Shown here: piece by piece, positions 33,960 to 47,370 of the stretch
Layout: each line of letters opens with the position of its first letter
How positions within the stretch are numbered: the stretch's first letter is position 1
DNA from: Citrobacter koseri
GTDB taxonomy: Bacteria > Pseudomonadota > Gammaproteobacteria > Enterobacterales > Enterobacteriaceae
Direction of reading: 5' to 3'
DNA length: 64,000 nt
Assembly (NCBI GenBank): GCA_900446925.1
Contig: UAVY01000004.1
Coordinates: forward strand, 496,001 to 560,000
Made by a program: the position numbers and the translations under genes
The notes under the pieces: generated by a model
What the model was told of the DNA's origin: nothing
Databases searched by the model: none
Seen by the model: the letters and a program-made list of their open reading frames with translations, nothing else

Positions 33960-34807
33960 ATGACAATAGACAACCCACTGATTTCGATCTACATGCCAAC
34001 CTGGAATCGGCAGCAACTGGCGATTCGCGCGATTAAATCGGTGCTGCGCCAGGACTATACCCACTGGGAAATGATCATTGTGGGATGACTGCTCCCTCAT
34101 CGTATGAGCAGTTGCAGCAGTTTGTTGAAGGGTTAAACGACCCGCGCGTGCGCTACACCCACCAATGCGATCAATTCCGGCGCCTGCGCGGTGCGTAATC
34201 AGGCCATTATGCAGGCGAAAGGGCAGTACATCACCCGGGATCGATGATGATGATGAATGGACGCCGAACCGTCTGAGCGTGTTCCTTGAACATAAGCATC
34301 AGCTGGTAACGCACGCGTTTTTATATGCCAATGACTATGTCTGTGAAGGCGAGGTTTACTCGCCAGCCGGCCAGTCTGCCGCTGTACCCGAAGTCGCCGT
34401 ACTCACGCCGTCTTTTTTATAAACGCAATATCATTGGCAATCAGGTCTTTACCTGGGCCTGGCGTTTTAAAGAGTGCCTGTTTGATACCGAACTGAAAGC
34501 CGCGCAGGACTACGATATTTTCCTGCGTATGGTGGTTGAGTACGGCGAACCGTGGAAAGTGGAAGAGGCGACGCAGATTCTGCACATCAATCACGGTGAA
34601 ATGCAGATCACCTCCTCGCCGAAAAAATTCTCCGGCTACTTTCATTTCTACCGCAAGCATAAAGACAAATTCGACCGCGCCAGCAAAAAGTATCAGCTGT
34701 TTACGCTGTACCAGATCCGCAATAAGCGAATGACCTGGCGCACGTTGCTGACGCTGTTTTCTGTGCGTAACGGCAAACGCCTGGCTGACGGACTGCGGGG
34801 GCGTTAA
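33960..34807 (+). CDS. wcaA: Colanic acid glycosyltransferase WcaA (frameshifted as read)
   Basis: GT2-family glycosyltransferase of colanic acid repeat assembly, about 280 residues. Begins TIDNPLISIYMPTWNRQQLA; the nucleotide-binding DxD lies in GIDDDDEWTPNRLSVF. Start ATG 33960 is preferred over 33954 because of the purine-rich GGGGAATGAGA upstream. Frames change near 34085 (GGG for GG), 34163, 34231 (CCC for CC) and 34370. Confidence 0.9.
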
Positions 34808-34809
34808 GG

Positions 34810-35301
34810 ATGCTGGAGGATCTACGCGCAAAACAGCTGGAGTCTGCGCCCGTGCTGCATGGTGCTGGCCTAACCGCGTCGCCCATTTTTGTTCCGTCTG
34901 GCGCAAAAAAAATGTGCTGAATAACCTGTGGGCCGCGCCGGTGCTGGTGCTGTACCGTCTGATGACCGAATGCCTGTTTGGTTACGAAATTCAGGCCGCC
35001 GCAACCATCGGCCGACGTTTCACCATCCATCACGGTTATGCTGTCGTGATCAATAAGCATGTCGTCGCGGGCGACGACTTCACCGTGCGTCATGGCGTCA
35101 CCATCGGCAACCGGGGGCGGCGACAGCCTGGCGTGCCCGGTCATTGGTAACGGCGTTGAGCTGGGCGCTAACGTCATTTTGCTGGGGGATATCACCATCG
35201 GCAATAACGTGACTATCGGGGCGGGCAGCGTGGTGCTCGACACGGTTCCCGATAACGCGCTGGTAGTGGGAGAGAAGGCGCGAGTGAAGGTAATTAAATG
35301 A
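34810..35301 (+). CDS. wcaB: Colanic acid acetyltransferase WcaB (frameshifted as read)
   Basis: Serine acetyltransferase-like O-acetyltransferase with a left-handed beta-helix of hexapeptide repeats ([40 protein letters not shown]). About 162 residues. Starts MLEDLRA at 34810, two bases after the wcaA stop. Extra bases near 34830 (AAAA for AAA), near 34870, near 34905 and near 35115. Its TGA overlaps the wcaC ATG. Confidence 0.88.
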
Positions 35302-36515
35302 ATATTCTGCAATTTAATGTTCGACTGGCGGAAGGCGGCGCGGCGGGCGTGGCATTAGACCTGCACCTGCGCGCGCTACAAAAAGGCCTGACCTCGCACT
35401 TTGTCTATGGCTATGGCAAAGGCGGGAAGAAAAGCGTCAGCCACAGCAACTATCCGCATGTGATTAAACAGACGCCGCGTCTGACATCGGTCGCCAATAT
35501 CGCGCTGTTTCGTCTGTTTAACCGCGACCTCTTTGGCAATCTCGATAACCTGTACCGCAAAGTGACCCGGACACCCGGCCCGCTGGTGCTGCATTTTCAT
35601 GTGCTGCACAGCTACTGGCTGAATCTGGCGGAGGTTGTCGCTTTCTGCGAGAAGGTGAAAAACCATAAGCCGGACGTGAGGCTGGTCTGGACGCTGCACG
35701 ATCACTGGAGCGTGACCGGACGCTGTGCCTTTACTGACGGCTGTGAAGGCTGGAAAAGCGGCTGTCAGAAATGCCCGACGCTGACCAATTATCCGCCGGT
35801 AAAAGTGGACAGAGCGCACCAGCTGGTGGTGGGCAAGCGGCAGCTGTTTCAGCAGATGCTCTCGCTGGGCTGTCAGTTTATCTCGCCCAGCCAGCATGTG
35901 GCGGAGGCGTTTAACAGCCTGTACGGGGCAGGGCGTTGTCGCATTATCAACAATGGCATTGATGTGGCGACCGAAGCGATTCTGTCCGAACTGTCGCCGG
36001 TGAGCGAGCGCCAGGGCAAACCGAAAATTGCCGTGGTGGCGCACGATCTGCGCTATGACGGCAAAACAAACCAGCAGCTGGTGCGCGACATGATGGCGGC
36101 AGGCAACAACATTGAGCTGCACACCTTCGGTAAGTTTTCCCCCTTCGACGGTGAGAACGTGGTGAATCACGGCTTTGAAACCGATAAACGCAAGCTGATG
36201 AGCGCCCTTAACCAGATGGATGCGCTGGTGTTCAGCTCCCGGGTCGATAATTACCCGCTGATTTTGTGTGAAGCGTTATCTATCGGCGTGCCGGTGATCG
36301 CCACGCACAGCGACGCGGCGCAGGAGGTGCTGGCAAAATCGGGCGGGCGAACGTTCAGTGAAGACGAGGTGCTGAACCTGGTGCAGATGAGCAAATCCGA
36401 CATTGCCCAGGCCGTATTTGGCGCCTCGCTGGAGGCCTTTTGCGAGCGTAGCCGCACCGCATACAGCGGACAACAGATGCTGGAGGAGTATGTCTCGTTC
36501 TATCAGAATCTGTAG
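35298..36515 (+). CDS. wcaC: Colanic acid glycosyltransferase WcaC
   Basis: GT4-family (GT-B fold) glycosyltransferase of colanic acid assembly. 405 residues, intact. N-terminal [21 protein letters not shown]-terminal nucleotide-sugar site [21 protein letters not shown] cysteine-rich stretch ([17 protein letters not shown]) is a family feature. ATGA overlap with wcaB; the end overlaps wcaD. Confidence 0.94.
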   Translation: MNILQFNVRLAEGGAAGVALDLHLRALQKGLTSHFVYGYGKGGKKSVSHSNYPHVIKQTPRLTSVANIALFRLFNRDLFGNLDNLYRKVTRTPGPLVLHFHVLHSYWLNLAEVVAFCEKVKNHKPDVRLVWTLHDHWSVTGRCAFTDGCEGWKSGCQKCPTLTNYPPVKVDRAHQLVVGKRQLFQQMLSLGCQFISPSQHVAEAFNSLYGAGRCRIINNGIDVATEAILSELSPVSERQGKPKIAVVAHDLRYDGKTNQQLVRDMMAAGNNIELHTFGKFSPFDGENVVNHGFETDKRKLMSALNQMDALVFSSRVDNYPLILCEALSIGVPVIATHSDAAQEVLAKSGGRTFSEDEVLNLVQMSKSDIAQAVFGASLEAFCERSRTAYSGQQMLEEYVSFYQNL

Positions 36516-37709
36516 TTACCTGCTACTGCCGCTGATCTACCTGCTGGTCAACGTCAAAATTGCCCAACTGGGCGAAAGCTTCCCCATCACCATCGTCACC
36601 TTTCTACCCGTTTTGCTGTTGTTGTTCATTGAGCGCATCAGCATTAAAAAATTGATGATTGCGCTGGGCGTGGGGGCGGGGCTGACGGCGTTTAACTACC
36701 TGTTCGGTCAGTCGCTGGATGCCAGCAAATATGTCACCTCGACGATGCTGTTTGTTTACATCGTCATCATTATCGGCATGGTGTGGAGTATTCGCTTTAA
36801 AACCGTTTCCCCGCATAACTACCGCAAGATATTACGTTTTTTCTATATGGTGGTGGCGTTTGTGGTGGCGCTGGCGGCAGTTGAGATGGCGCAGATCATT
36901 CTCACCGGCGGCAGCAGCTTAATGGAAGGAATTTCGAAATATCTTATTTACAGTAATAGCTATGTGCTGAATTTTATTAAATTTGGCGGTAAGCGAACCA
37001 CTGCGCTCTATTTTGAACCGGCGTTTTTTGCTCTGGCGTTAATCTCAATTTGGCTCAGCATCAAACAGTTTGGTATCAAAACCCCTAAGACCGATGCTAT
37101 GATTCTGGCAGGGATAATATTATCAGGATCATTTTCAGGGTAATGACCTTTATCCTGTTTTACTTACTGGAGTGGGCATTTCAGTATCTGAATAAGGATG
37201 CGATAAGGAAAAAATTGCCACTGGCGATTATTTCGTTGGGCGTGTTTTTAGTCGGTGTGGTTTTTGCGTTTCCTTATATCGCTGAACGTCTTGGAGATTT
37301 AGGAACGGAAGGCTCATCATCGTATTATCGTATCGTTGGGCCATTAGTGATGGTCGGTTATTCGTTGACCCATATTGATGGCGTAGTCAGATTTGGCTCA
37401 CTTTATGAATATGTCGCATCATTCGGAATTTTTAACGGTGCGGATGTCGGGAAAACAATAGACAATGGCCTGTATCTGCTGATTATTTATTTCTCATGGT
37501 TCGCGGTGTTATTGACCGCATGGTACATGTGGAAAATCTTAAAAATGACGCTGAATGCGTTTGGCGATAATCAGAATTTTCGGGTGCAGCTTTATCTCTT
37601 TACGCCGGTATCGTTGTTTTTTACCGGTTCGATATTTAGCCCGGAATATGCATTTTTAATCGTTTGTCCTTTTATTTTGCGCAAAGCGCTAAATATTACG
37701 AATTCATGA
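36490..37709 (+). CDS. wcaD: Colanic acid polymerase WcaD (one frameshift as read)
   Basis: Putative Wzy-type polymerase of colanic acid, about 405 residues with about ten hydrophobic segments. Start ATG 36490 ([19 protein letters not shown]) lies inside the end of wcaC. Near 37140 a missing G turns SGVMTFILFY into a stop; the remaining 188 residues continue in the next frame. The 3' part is noticeably more AT-rich than wcaC. Confidence 0.9.
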
Positions 37710-37721
37710 CGAGGTGGTTTT

Positions 37722-38468
37722 ATGTTACTTAGCGTCGTTACTGTCGCCTTTCGTAATTACGACGGCGTGGTAAACACCTGGCGCTCGCTGCGCAACCTGG
37801 CGCGCGATCCCAGCCTGACCTTTGAATGGATTGTCGTGGACGGCGGTTCGGATGACGGCACCGCCCAGTTTCTGGAAAAACTCAACGGTGAGTTTAACTT
37901 ACGCTTCGTAAGTGAAAAAGATCGCGGTATTTACGACGCGATGAACAAAGGCATTGCGATGGCGCAAGGGCGCTATACTCTTTTCCTCAATTCCGGCGAT
38001 GTGTTTCATGAAGATGTCACCGATTTTGTCCGTCAACTGGGGCGAAAAAATGATGACGCGATGTACATTGGCGACGCGTTACTGGATTTTGGTGAAGGAA
38101 ATAAAACCCGACGAAGCGCCAAACATGGCTGGTATATCTACCACAGCTTACCCGCCAGCCATCAGGCTATTTTCTTCCCGACCGCAGGGCTGAAAAAACA
38201 TCCATACGATCTGCAATATAAGGTGTCATCTGATTACGCGCTGGCGGCCAGTCTTTATAAATCAGGCTATCCTTTCCGTCGAATCAAAGGGTTGGTGTCT
38301 GAATTTTCTATGGGCGGCGTGTCAACCTCAAATAATCTGGAATTATGCCGGGATGCAAAAAATGTGCAGCGTAAAATATTACGCGTCCCCGGATTCTGGG
38401 CGGAATTATCTTATTTACTACGTCTGAAAACGACAGGCAAAGCAAAAGCCTTATATAACAAAGCCTGA
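37722..38468 (+). CDS. wcaE: Colanic acid glycosyltransferase WcaE
   Basis: GT2-family (GT-A) glycosyltransferase, 248 residues, intact. Starts [20 protein letters not shown]; donor-binding region [17 protein letters not shown] and [21 protein letters not shown] at 37711 precedes the ATG. Confidence 0.94.
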   Translation: MLLSVVTVAFRNYDGVVNTWRSLRNLARDPSLTFEWIVVDGGSDDGTAQFLEKLNGEFNLRFVSEKDRGIYDAMNKGIAMAQGRYTLFLNSGDVFHEDVTDFVRQLGRKNDDAMYIGDALLDFGEGNKTRRSAKHGWYIYHSLPASHQAIFFPTAGLKKHPYDLQYKVSSDYALAASLYKSGYPFRRIKGLVSEFSMGGVSTSNNLELCRDAKNVQRKILRVPGFWAELSYLLRLKTTGKAKALYNKA

Positions 38469-38483
38469 ATATAAGGAAAAATG

Positions 38484-40191
<1,708 letters not shown>

Positions 40192-40193
40192 GG

Positions 40194-41160
40194 ATGATGA
40201 AACAACGTATTTTTGTGGCGGGCCATCGCGGGATGGTGGGTTCCGCCATCGTAAGACAGCTGGCGCAGCGCGAGGATGTGGAGCTGGTGCTCCGCACCCG
40301 CGACGAGCTGAATTTGCTGGATAGCCGGGCGGTACAGGCATTCTTCGCTGAAGAACGCATTGACCAGGTTTATCTGGCGGCGGCGAAGGTGGGCGGTATT
40401 GTCGCCAACAATACGTACCCGGCCGATTTCATCTACGAGAACATGATGATTGAGAGCAACATCATTCACGCCGCGCATCTGCACAACGTGAACAAGCTGT
40501 TGTTCCTCGGTTCCTCCTGTATTTTACCCCAAACTGGCAAAACAGCCGATGGCGGAAAGCGAACTGCTGCAAGGGTCGCTTGAACCAACCAACGAGCCGT
40601 ATGCCATCGCCAAAATTGCCGGGATCAAACTGTGCGAGTCCTGGAATCGCCAGTTTGACCGCGATTACCGCTCGGTCATGCCGACCAACCTGTACGGGCC
40701 GCATGACAACTTCCACCCGAGTAATTCGCACGTCATTCCCGCGCTGCTGCGTCGCTTCCATGAAGCGACCGAGCAGAACGCGCCGGATGTAGTGGTATGG
40801 GGCAGCGGGACACCGATGCGCGAGTTTCTGCATGTGGATGATATGGCCGCTGCCAGCATCCATGTGATGGAGCTGGATCGCGAAGTGTGGCAGGAGAACA
40901 CGCAGCCGATGCTCTCGCACATCAACGTCGGTACTGGTGTGGATTGCACCATTCGGGAGCTGGCGCAAACGATCGCTCAGGTCGTGGGCTACAAAGGGCG
41001 GGTGGTGTTTGACGCCACGAAACCGGACGGCGCGCCGCGCAAACTGCTCGACGTAACGCGCCTGCATCAGCTTGGCTGGTATCACGAGGTGTCGCTGGAG
41101 GCCGGGCTTGCCAGCACTTACCAGTGGTTCCTTGAGAACCAGCACCGGTTCCGGGGGTAA
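40194..41160 (+). CDS. fcl: GDP-L-fucose synthase (one frameshift as read)
   Basis: Epimerises and reduces the Gmd product to GDP-L-fucose using NADPH (also called wcaG). About 321 residues, SDR fold: [14 protein letters not shown] at the N-terminus, [20 protein letters not shown], catalytic YxxxK in [16 protein letters not shown] for TTT near 40527 breaks [18 protein letters not shown]. Confidence 0.95.
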
Positions 41161-41162
41161 AC

Positions 41163-41717
41163 ATGTTTTTACGTCAGGAAGATTTCGCTACCGTCGTGCG
41201 CTCTACGCCGCTGATCTCCATTGATTTGATCGTGGAGAATGAGCGCGGCGAATTTCTGCTGGGCAAGCGCACCAATCGCCCTGCGCAGGGTTACTGGTTC
41301 GTACCGGGCGGGCGCGTGCAGAAGGATGAGACGCTGGAAAAAGCGTTTGAGCGTCTCACTCAGGCGGAACTGGGGCTGCGTTTACCGCTGTCCGCAGGCG
41401 CGTTTTATGGCGTCTGGCAGCACTTCTATGACGATAACTTCTCCGGCGAAGACTTTACCACTCATTACGTTGTGCTTGGTTTTCGCCTGAAGGTGAATCA
41501 GGCGGATCTGCATCTGCCTGATGAACAACATGAAGATTATCGCTGGCAGACGCCTGAGCGGCTTCTGGCAAGCGCCAGCGTTCACGACAACAGTCGGGCG
41601 TACTTCCTCGCGGATCGTCAGTCCGGGGCGCCTGGATGTTACACGAAATCATTCAGCCTGAATCAAGGCGGCAGGGGTGAGCAGATGCAGCCAACGCAGA
41701 GTCAGGTTGAAGGATGA
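41163..41717 (+). CDS. wcaH: GDP-mannose mannosyl hydrolase (Nudix)
   Basis: Hydrolyses GDP-mannose and GDP-glucose and may tune GDP-sugar pools (also called gmm/nudD). Contains the modified Nudix box of this subfamily, [19 protein letters not shown]. As read it has 184 residues, about 25 more than E. coli GMM. The extra tail after DRQSGAPG could reflect a read error near 41635 or a real C-terminal extension. Confidence 0.9.
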   Translation: MFLRQEDFATVVRSTPLISIDLIVENERGEFLLGKRTNRPAQGYWFVPGGRVQKDETLEKAFERLTQAELGLRLPLSAGAFYGVWQHFYDDNFSGEDFTTHYVVLGFRLKVNQADLHLPDEQHEDYRWQTPERLLASASVHDNSRAYFLADRQSGAPGCYTKSFSLNQGGRGEQMQPTQSQVEG

Positions 41718-41722
41718 AGCGT

Positions 41723-42946
41723 ATGAGAATCCTTGTGTACGGCATCAACTACTCGCCGGAGCTAACCGGCATCGGTAAATACACCGGCGAGATGGTGGAG
41801 TGGATGGCGCGTGAAGGGCACGAAGTTCGGGTGATCACCGCGCCGCCTTATTACCCGCAGTGGAAAGTGGGCGAGCAGTATTCCTCCTGGCGTTATCGCC
41901 GGGAAGAGGGGGCGGCTACCGTCTGGCGCTGCCCGTTATATGTTCCGACGCAGCCATCGACGCTGAAACGCTTGCTGCACCTGGGCAGTTTCGCCCTGAG
42001 CAGTTTCTTCCCGCTGATGGCGCAGCGACGCTGGAAGCCGGATCGGATTATCGGCGTGGTGCCGACGCTGTTTTGCACGCCGGGTATGCGTTTGCTGGCG
42101 AAACTCTCCGGCGCGCGCACGCTGCTGCATATTCAGGACTACGAGGTGGATGCGATGCTCGGTCTGGGGCTGGCCGGGCAAGGCAAGAGCGGTAAGGTTG
42201 CCCGACTGGCCGCCGCGTTCGAGCGCAGCGGTCTGCACAACGTCGATAACATCTCCACCATCTCCCGCTCAATGATGAATAAAGCGCAGGAGAAAGGGGT
42301 CGCGGCAGACAAGGTGATTTTCTTCCCTAACTGGTCGGAAGTGGCGCGTTTTCGCGACGTGACCGCTAGCGATGCGGCCCGCTTACGCCAGACGTTGGGG
42401 TTGCCGGATGATAAAAAAATCATTCTGTACTCCGGCAATATTGGTGAAAAACAAGGGCTTGAGAACGTGATCGACGCCGCTGAGCGTCTTACCGATCGCC
42501 CCTGGTTGTTTGTCATTGTCGGGCAGGGCGGCGGTAAAGCGCGGCTGGAAAAAATGGCCCATGAGCGCGGCCTGGATAACGTCAAATTTTATCCGCTTCA
42601 GCCTTATGAAGCCTTACCTGCGTTGCTGAAGATGGGCGATTGCCATCTGGTGGTGCAAAAGCGCGGCGCGGCGGATGCCGTTTTGCCGTCGAAACTGACC
42701 AATATTCTGGCGGTGGGCGGCAACGCGGTGATTACCGCTGAACCGGAAACCGAACTCGGCCAGCTTTGTCGCGACTATCCCGGCATTGCCGTTTGCGTGG
42801 AACCGGAGTCGGTCGACGCGCTGGTGACGGGGATTACCCAGGCGCTTGCCATGCCTGAGAACAACACGGTGGCATGCGAATATGCCGAACGCACGCTCGA
42901 TAAAGAGAACGTGTTACGTCAATTTATTACAGATATTCGGGGATAA
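41723..42946 (+). CDS. wcaI: Colanic acid glycosyltransferase WcaI
   Basis: GT4-family GT-B glycosyltransferase; in E. coli WcaI adds the first fucose to the lipid-linked glucose. 407 residues from ATG 41723 (MRILVYGINYSPELTGIGKY), the E. coli length; an ATG at 41714 would add three residues but has a poorly spaced Shine-Dalgarno. Donor-site region KIILYSGNIGEKQGLENVID and KRGAADAVLPSKLTNILAVG. Intact. Confidence 0.94.
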   Translation: MRILVYGINYSPELTGIGKYTGEMVEWMAREGHEVRVITAPPYYPQWKVGEQYSSWRYRREEGAATVWRCPLYVPTQPSTLKRLLHLGSFALSSFFPLMAQRRWKPDRIIGVVPTLFCTPGMRLLAKLSGARTLLHIQDYEVDAMLGLGLAGQGKSGKVARLAAAFERSGLHNVDNISTISRSMMNKAQEKGVAADKVIFFPNWSEVARFRDVTASDAARLRQTLGLPDDKKIILYSGNIGEKQGLENVIDAAERLTDRPWLFVIVGQGGGKARLEKMAHERGLDNVKFYPLQPYEALPALLKMGDCHLVVQKRGAADAVLPSKLTNILAVGGNAVITAEPETELGQLCRDYPGIAVCVEPESVDALVTGITQALAMPENNTVACEYAERTLDKENVLRQFITDIRG

Positions 42947-42949
42947 ATC

Positions 42950-44386
42950 ATGGGTCAACGTAAACTTTATCCGGTCGTGATGGCGGGTGGCTCGGGTAGC
43001 CGTTTATGGCCGCTTTCTCGTGTACTTTATCCAAAACAGTTTCTCTGCCTGAAGGGCGATCTCACCATGCTGCAAACGACTATTTGTCGTCTGAACGGCG
43101 TGGAGTGCGAAAGCCCGGTGGTGATCTGCAATGAGCAGCACCGCTTTATTGTCGCCGAACAATTGCGCCAGCTAAACAAACTGACGGAGAACATTATTCT
43201 CGAACCTGCCGGGCGCATACCGCGCCAGCGATTGCGCTGGCGGCGCTGGCGGCGAAACGCCACAGCCCGGAAGGCGATCCGTTGATGCTGGTACTGGCGG
43301 CCGATCACGTCATCGCTGATGAAGGAGCGTTTCGCGACGCGGTGCGTAACGCCATTCCGTATGCCGAAGCGGGCAAACTGGTCACGTTCGGCATCGTACC
43401 GGATTTGCCGGAAACTGGTTATGGCTATATTCGTCGCGGCGATGTCTCTCCCGGCGAGCAAGACGCGGTCGCTTTTGACGTCGCGCAGTTTGTCGAAAAA
43501 CCCAATCTTGAAACCGCGCAGGCCTACGTGGCGAGCGGCGACTACTACTGGAACAGCGGGATGTTCCTGTTCCGCGCCGGACGTTATCTGGAAGAACTGA
43601 AAAAATACCGTCCCGATATTCTGGACGCCTGCGAAAACGCGATGAGCATCGTTGACCCCGACCTCGACTTTATCCGCGTGGATGAAGAGGCGTTCCTCGC
43701 CTGCCCGGAAGAGTCGGTGGACTACGCGGTGATGGAGCGCACGGCGGATGCGGTGGTTATGCCGATGGATGCCGGCTGGAGTGACGTGGGTTCCTGGTCT
43801 TCACTGTGGGAAATCAGCGCGCACACCGCCGAGGGAAACGTGCATCACGGCGACGTCATTAGCCATAAAACGGAAAACAGCTACGTTTATGCGGAGTCGG
43901 GCCTGGTGACGACCGTCGGGGTGAAAGACCTGGTGGTTGTACAGACCAAAGATGCGGTGCTGATTGCCGATCGCAATGCGGTGCAGGATGTGAAAAAAGT
44001 GGTGGAGCAGATTAAAGCTGACGGGCGTCATGAGCACCATATCCACCGTGAAGTCTACCGGCCGTGGGGCAAATACGACTCCATTGACGCTGGCGACCGT
44101 TATCAGGTGAAACGTATTACCGTTAAACCCGGCGAGGGACTCTCCGTGCAGATGCATCACCCATCGGGCGGAGCACTGGGTGGTGGTCGCAGGGACGGCA
44201 AAAGTCACCATCAACGGCGAAATCAAACTGCTCGGTGAAAACGAGTCTGTCTACATACCTCTGGGGGCGACCCACTGCCTGGAGAATCCGGGAAAAATTC
44301 CGCTCGACCTGATTGAAGTCCGCTCCGGTTCGTACCTTGAAGAGGACGACGTGGTGCGCTTCGCCGATCGCTACGGGCGGGTGTAA
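42950..44386 (+). CDS. manC: Mannose-1-phosphate guanylyltransferase ManC/CpsB (two frameshifts as read)
   Basis: Makes GDP-mannose from mannose-1-phosphate and GTP. About 478 residues: nucleotidyltransferase signature [36 protein letters not shown] and a C-terminal cupin (mannose-6-P isomerase-type) domain ([40 protein letters not shown]). Frames change near 43209 (missing A before [13 protein letters not shown]) and near 44163 (extra C in CACCCATCG). Confidence 0.94.
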
Positions 44387-44399
44387 GCCCGGTAAGTTT

Positions 44400-44466
44400 G
44401 CCGGATGGCGCGGTTGCTTATCCGGCCTACAGGTCCGTAGGCCCGGTAAGCGCAGCGTCACCGGGC
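44400..44466. repeat. REP pair between manC and manB
   Basis: 44400-44430 (GCCGGATGGCGCGGTTGC then TTATCCGGCCTAC) and 44437-44466 (GTAGGCCCGGTAAGCGCAG then CGTCACCGGGC) in opposite orientation. Confidence 0.8.
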
Positions 44467-44535
44467 AATAAAACAAAAATTGAAAAGGCTCTTACGAGAG
44501 TCAGGGCCAACTGTTGCCTGAAGAAGGGTAAAAAC

Positions 44536-45910
44536 ATGACGAAATTAACCTGTTTTAAAGCCTACGATATTCGCGGCAGGCTGGGCGAAGAGTTGAATGA
44601 GGATATCGCGTGGCGTATTGGCCGCGCTTACGGCGAGTTCCTGCAACCGAAAAACCATTGTGCTGGGCGGCGATGTGCGCCTGACAAGCGAGTCGCTGAA
44701 ACTGGCGCTGGCGAAAGGGTTGCAGGATGCGGGCGTTGACGTACTGGATATCGGCCTTTTCCGGCACGGAAGAGATCTATTTTTGCGACCTTCCATCTGG
44801 GTGTTGATGGCGGTATTGAAGTGACCGCCAGCCATAAACCGATGGACTACAACGGTATGAAACTGGTGCGCGAGGGGCGCGCGCCCCATCAGCGGCGACA
44901 CCGGTCTGCGCGACGTGCAGCGTCTGGCGGAAGCCAATGATTTTCCACCGGTCAACGAAGCCAGACGCGGCAGCTATAAGCAGATCAATCTGCGTGACGC
45001 CTACATCGACCACCTGTTCGGCTACATTCAACGTCAACAATCTCACGCCATTGAAGCTGGTCATCAACTCCGGCAACGGCGCGGCAGGCCCGGTGGTGGA
45101 TGCCATTGAAGCCCGCTTTAAGGCGCAGGGTGTGCCGGTTGACTTCATCAAAATCCACAACACGCCGGACGGCAACTTCCCGAACGGCATCCCTAATCCG
45201 CTGCTGCCGGAGTGTCGCGATGACACCCGCAACGCCGTTATTGAACACGGCGCAGATATGGGCATTGCCTTCGACGGGGATTTCGACCGCTGCTTCCTGT
45301 TCGATGAGAAAGGGCAGTTCATTGAGGGCTACTACATTGTCGGCCTGCTGGCGGAGGCATTTCTGGAGAAACACCCGGGGGGCGAAGATCATCCACGACC
45401 CGCGTCTGTCCTGGAACACCGTTGATGTGGTGACGGCGGCGGGCGGCACGCCCGGTGATGTCGAAAACCGGTCATGCCTTCATTAAAGAACGTATGCGCC
45501 ATGAAGATGCTATCTACGCGCGAAATGAGCGCCATCACTACTTCCGTGATTTGCGGTACTGCGACAGCGGGATGATCCCGTGGCTGCTGTGGGCGGAGCT
45601 GGTATGTCTGAAAGGGCAGTCGCTGGGGAACTGGTGCGTGACCGGATGGCGGCGTTCCCGGCCAGCGGTGAAATCAACAGCAAACTGGCAGAGCCTGCGG
45701 CCGCCATCAGCCGGGTGGAAGCACACTTTGCGCGTGAAGCGCTGACGGTGGACCAGAACTGACGGCATCAGCATGTCGTTTGCCGACTGGCGCTTCAACC
45801 TGCGTTCTTCCAATACCGAACCGGTGGTGCGGTTGAACGTGGAATCACGCGGCGACATTCCGCTGATGGAAGCGCGAACGCGAACCCTGCTGACGTTGCT
45901 GAATCAGTAA
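44536..45910 (+). CDS. manB: Phosphomannomutase ManB/CpsG (many frameshifts as read)
   Basis: Interconverts mannose-6-phosphate and mannose-1-phosphate for GDP-mannose and GDP-fucose synthesis. About 456 residues of the alpha-D-phosphohexomutase family: [20 protein letters not shown], the phosphoserine loop (read here [11 protein letters not shown] where the family has TASHNP), metal site [16 protein letters not shown], and the C-terminal [19 protein letters not shown]. About ten single-base errors between 44640 and 45760. Asn-to-Lys in the active-site loop arises from AAACC for AACCC and is probably an error too. Confidence 0.92.
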
Positions 45911-45964
45911 TGTCGGTTCTTCCCTTACCCGGCGACGGGTAAGGGGCTAATAACAGGAACAACG

Positions 45965-47361
45965 ATGACAAATCTAAAAAAGCGCGAGCGAGCCAAAACC
46001 AATGCATCGTTAATCTCTATGGTGCAACGCTTTTCGGATATCACCATCATGTTTGGCGGGTTATGGGTTGTCTGCAAGCTGAGCGGATTGCCTTTCCTGT
46101 ATATGCATCTGTTGGGTGGCGCTGATCACGCTGGTGGTTTTTCAGATGCTGGGCGGCATAACTGATTTTTACCGTTCCTGGCGCGGCGTGAAGATTTCGA
46201 CGGAACTGGCGCTGCTGCTGCAAAACTGGACGCTGAGTCTGGTCTTCAGCGCGGGCCTGATTGCCTTCAATAACGACTTTGATAACCGTCTTACCGTCTG
46301 GCTGGCGTGGTATGCGCTCTCCAGCGTGGGTCTGGTGGTCTGCCGCTCGTTCATTCGCTACGGAGCCGGATGGCTGCGTAACCGTGGGTACAACACGCGC
46401 CGGGTGGCGGTGGCGGGGATCTTCCTGCCGGTCAGTCGCTGCTGGACAGCTTCCGCAAGGAGCCGTGGTTGGGTTTTGAAGTGGTCGGCGTTTACTACGA
46501 TCCGAAACCGGGCGGCGTCTCTTCTGACTGGGCCGGAAATCTGCAACAGCTGGTCGAGGATGCCAAAGCCTCACGCATTCATAACGTCTATATCGCCATG
46601 TCGATGAGTGACGGGGGCGCAGGTAAAAAAACTGGTGCGCGCTCTGGCGGACACTACCTGCTCGGTCATCCTCATCCCGGATGTTTTTACCTTCAATATT
46701 CTGCACTCGCGCATTGAAGAGGTAAGCGGCGTGCCGGTCGTGCCGCTGTATGACACGCCGCTGTCAGGGATCAATCGTCTGCTGAAACGCGCGGAAGATA
46801 TCGTGCTGGCGTCGCTGATTCTGCTGCTGATCTCTCCGGTGCTGTGTTGCATTGCGCTGGCGGTCAAATTCAGTTCGCCAGGGCCGATCATTTTCCGCCA
46901 GACCCGTTATGGCATGGACGGTAAGCCGATCAAAGTGTGGAAATTCCGCTCCATGAAGGTGATGGAAAACGACAAAGTGGTGACGCAGGCGACGCAAAAC
47001 GACCCGCGTGTAACCCGCGTGGGGAATTTTCTGCGCCGTACCTCACTTGATGAACTGCCGCAGTTTATCAACGTTCTGACCGGCGGCATGTCTATCGTCG
47101 GGCCGCGCCCGCACGCGGTGGCGCATAACGAGCAGTATCGCCAGCTTATCGAAGGCTACATGCTGCGCCATAAAGTCAAACCCGGCATTACGGGGTGGGC
47201 GCAGATCAACGGCTGGCGCGGCGAGACCGACACGCTGGAGAAAATGGAAAAGCGCGTGGAGTTTGATCTGGAGTACATCCGCGAGTGGAGCGTGTGGTTT
47301 TGACATCAAGATTGTTTTTCTGACGGTGTTCAAAGGCTTTGTGAATAAAGCGGCGTACTGA
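45965..47361 (+). CDS. wcaJ: Undecaprenyl-phosphate glucose phosphotransferase WcaJ (frameshifted as read)
   Basis: Starts the colanic acid repeat by transferring glucose-1-phosphate from UDP-glucose to undecaprenyl phosphate at the inner membrane. About 464 residues of the polyisoprenyl-phosphate hexose-1-phosphate transferase family: N-terminal four-helix membrane region, a Rossmann-like domain, then the catalytic C-terminal domain with KFSSPGPIIFRQTRYGMDG, KVWKFRSMKV, RRTSLDELPQFINVLTGGMS, VGPRPHAVAHNEQ and KPGITGWAQINGWRG. Frames change near 46113, 46420, 46450, 46612 and 47299 (TTTT for TTT). Confidence 0.93.
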
Positions 47362-47370
47362 GGAACGATC

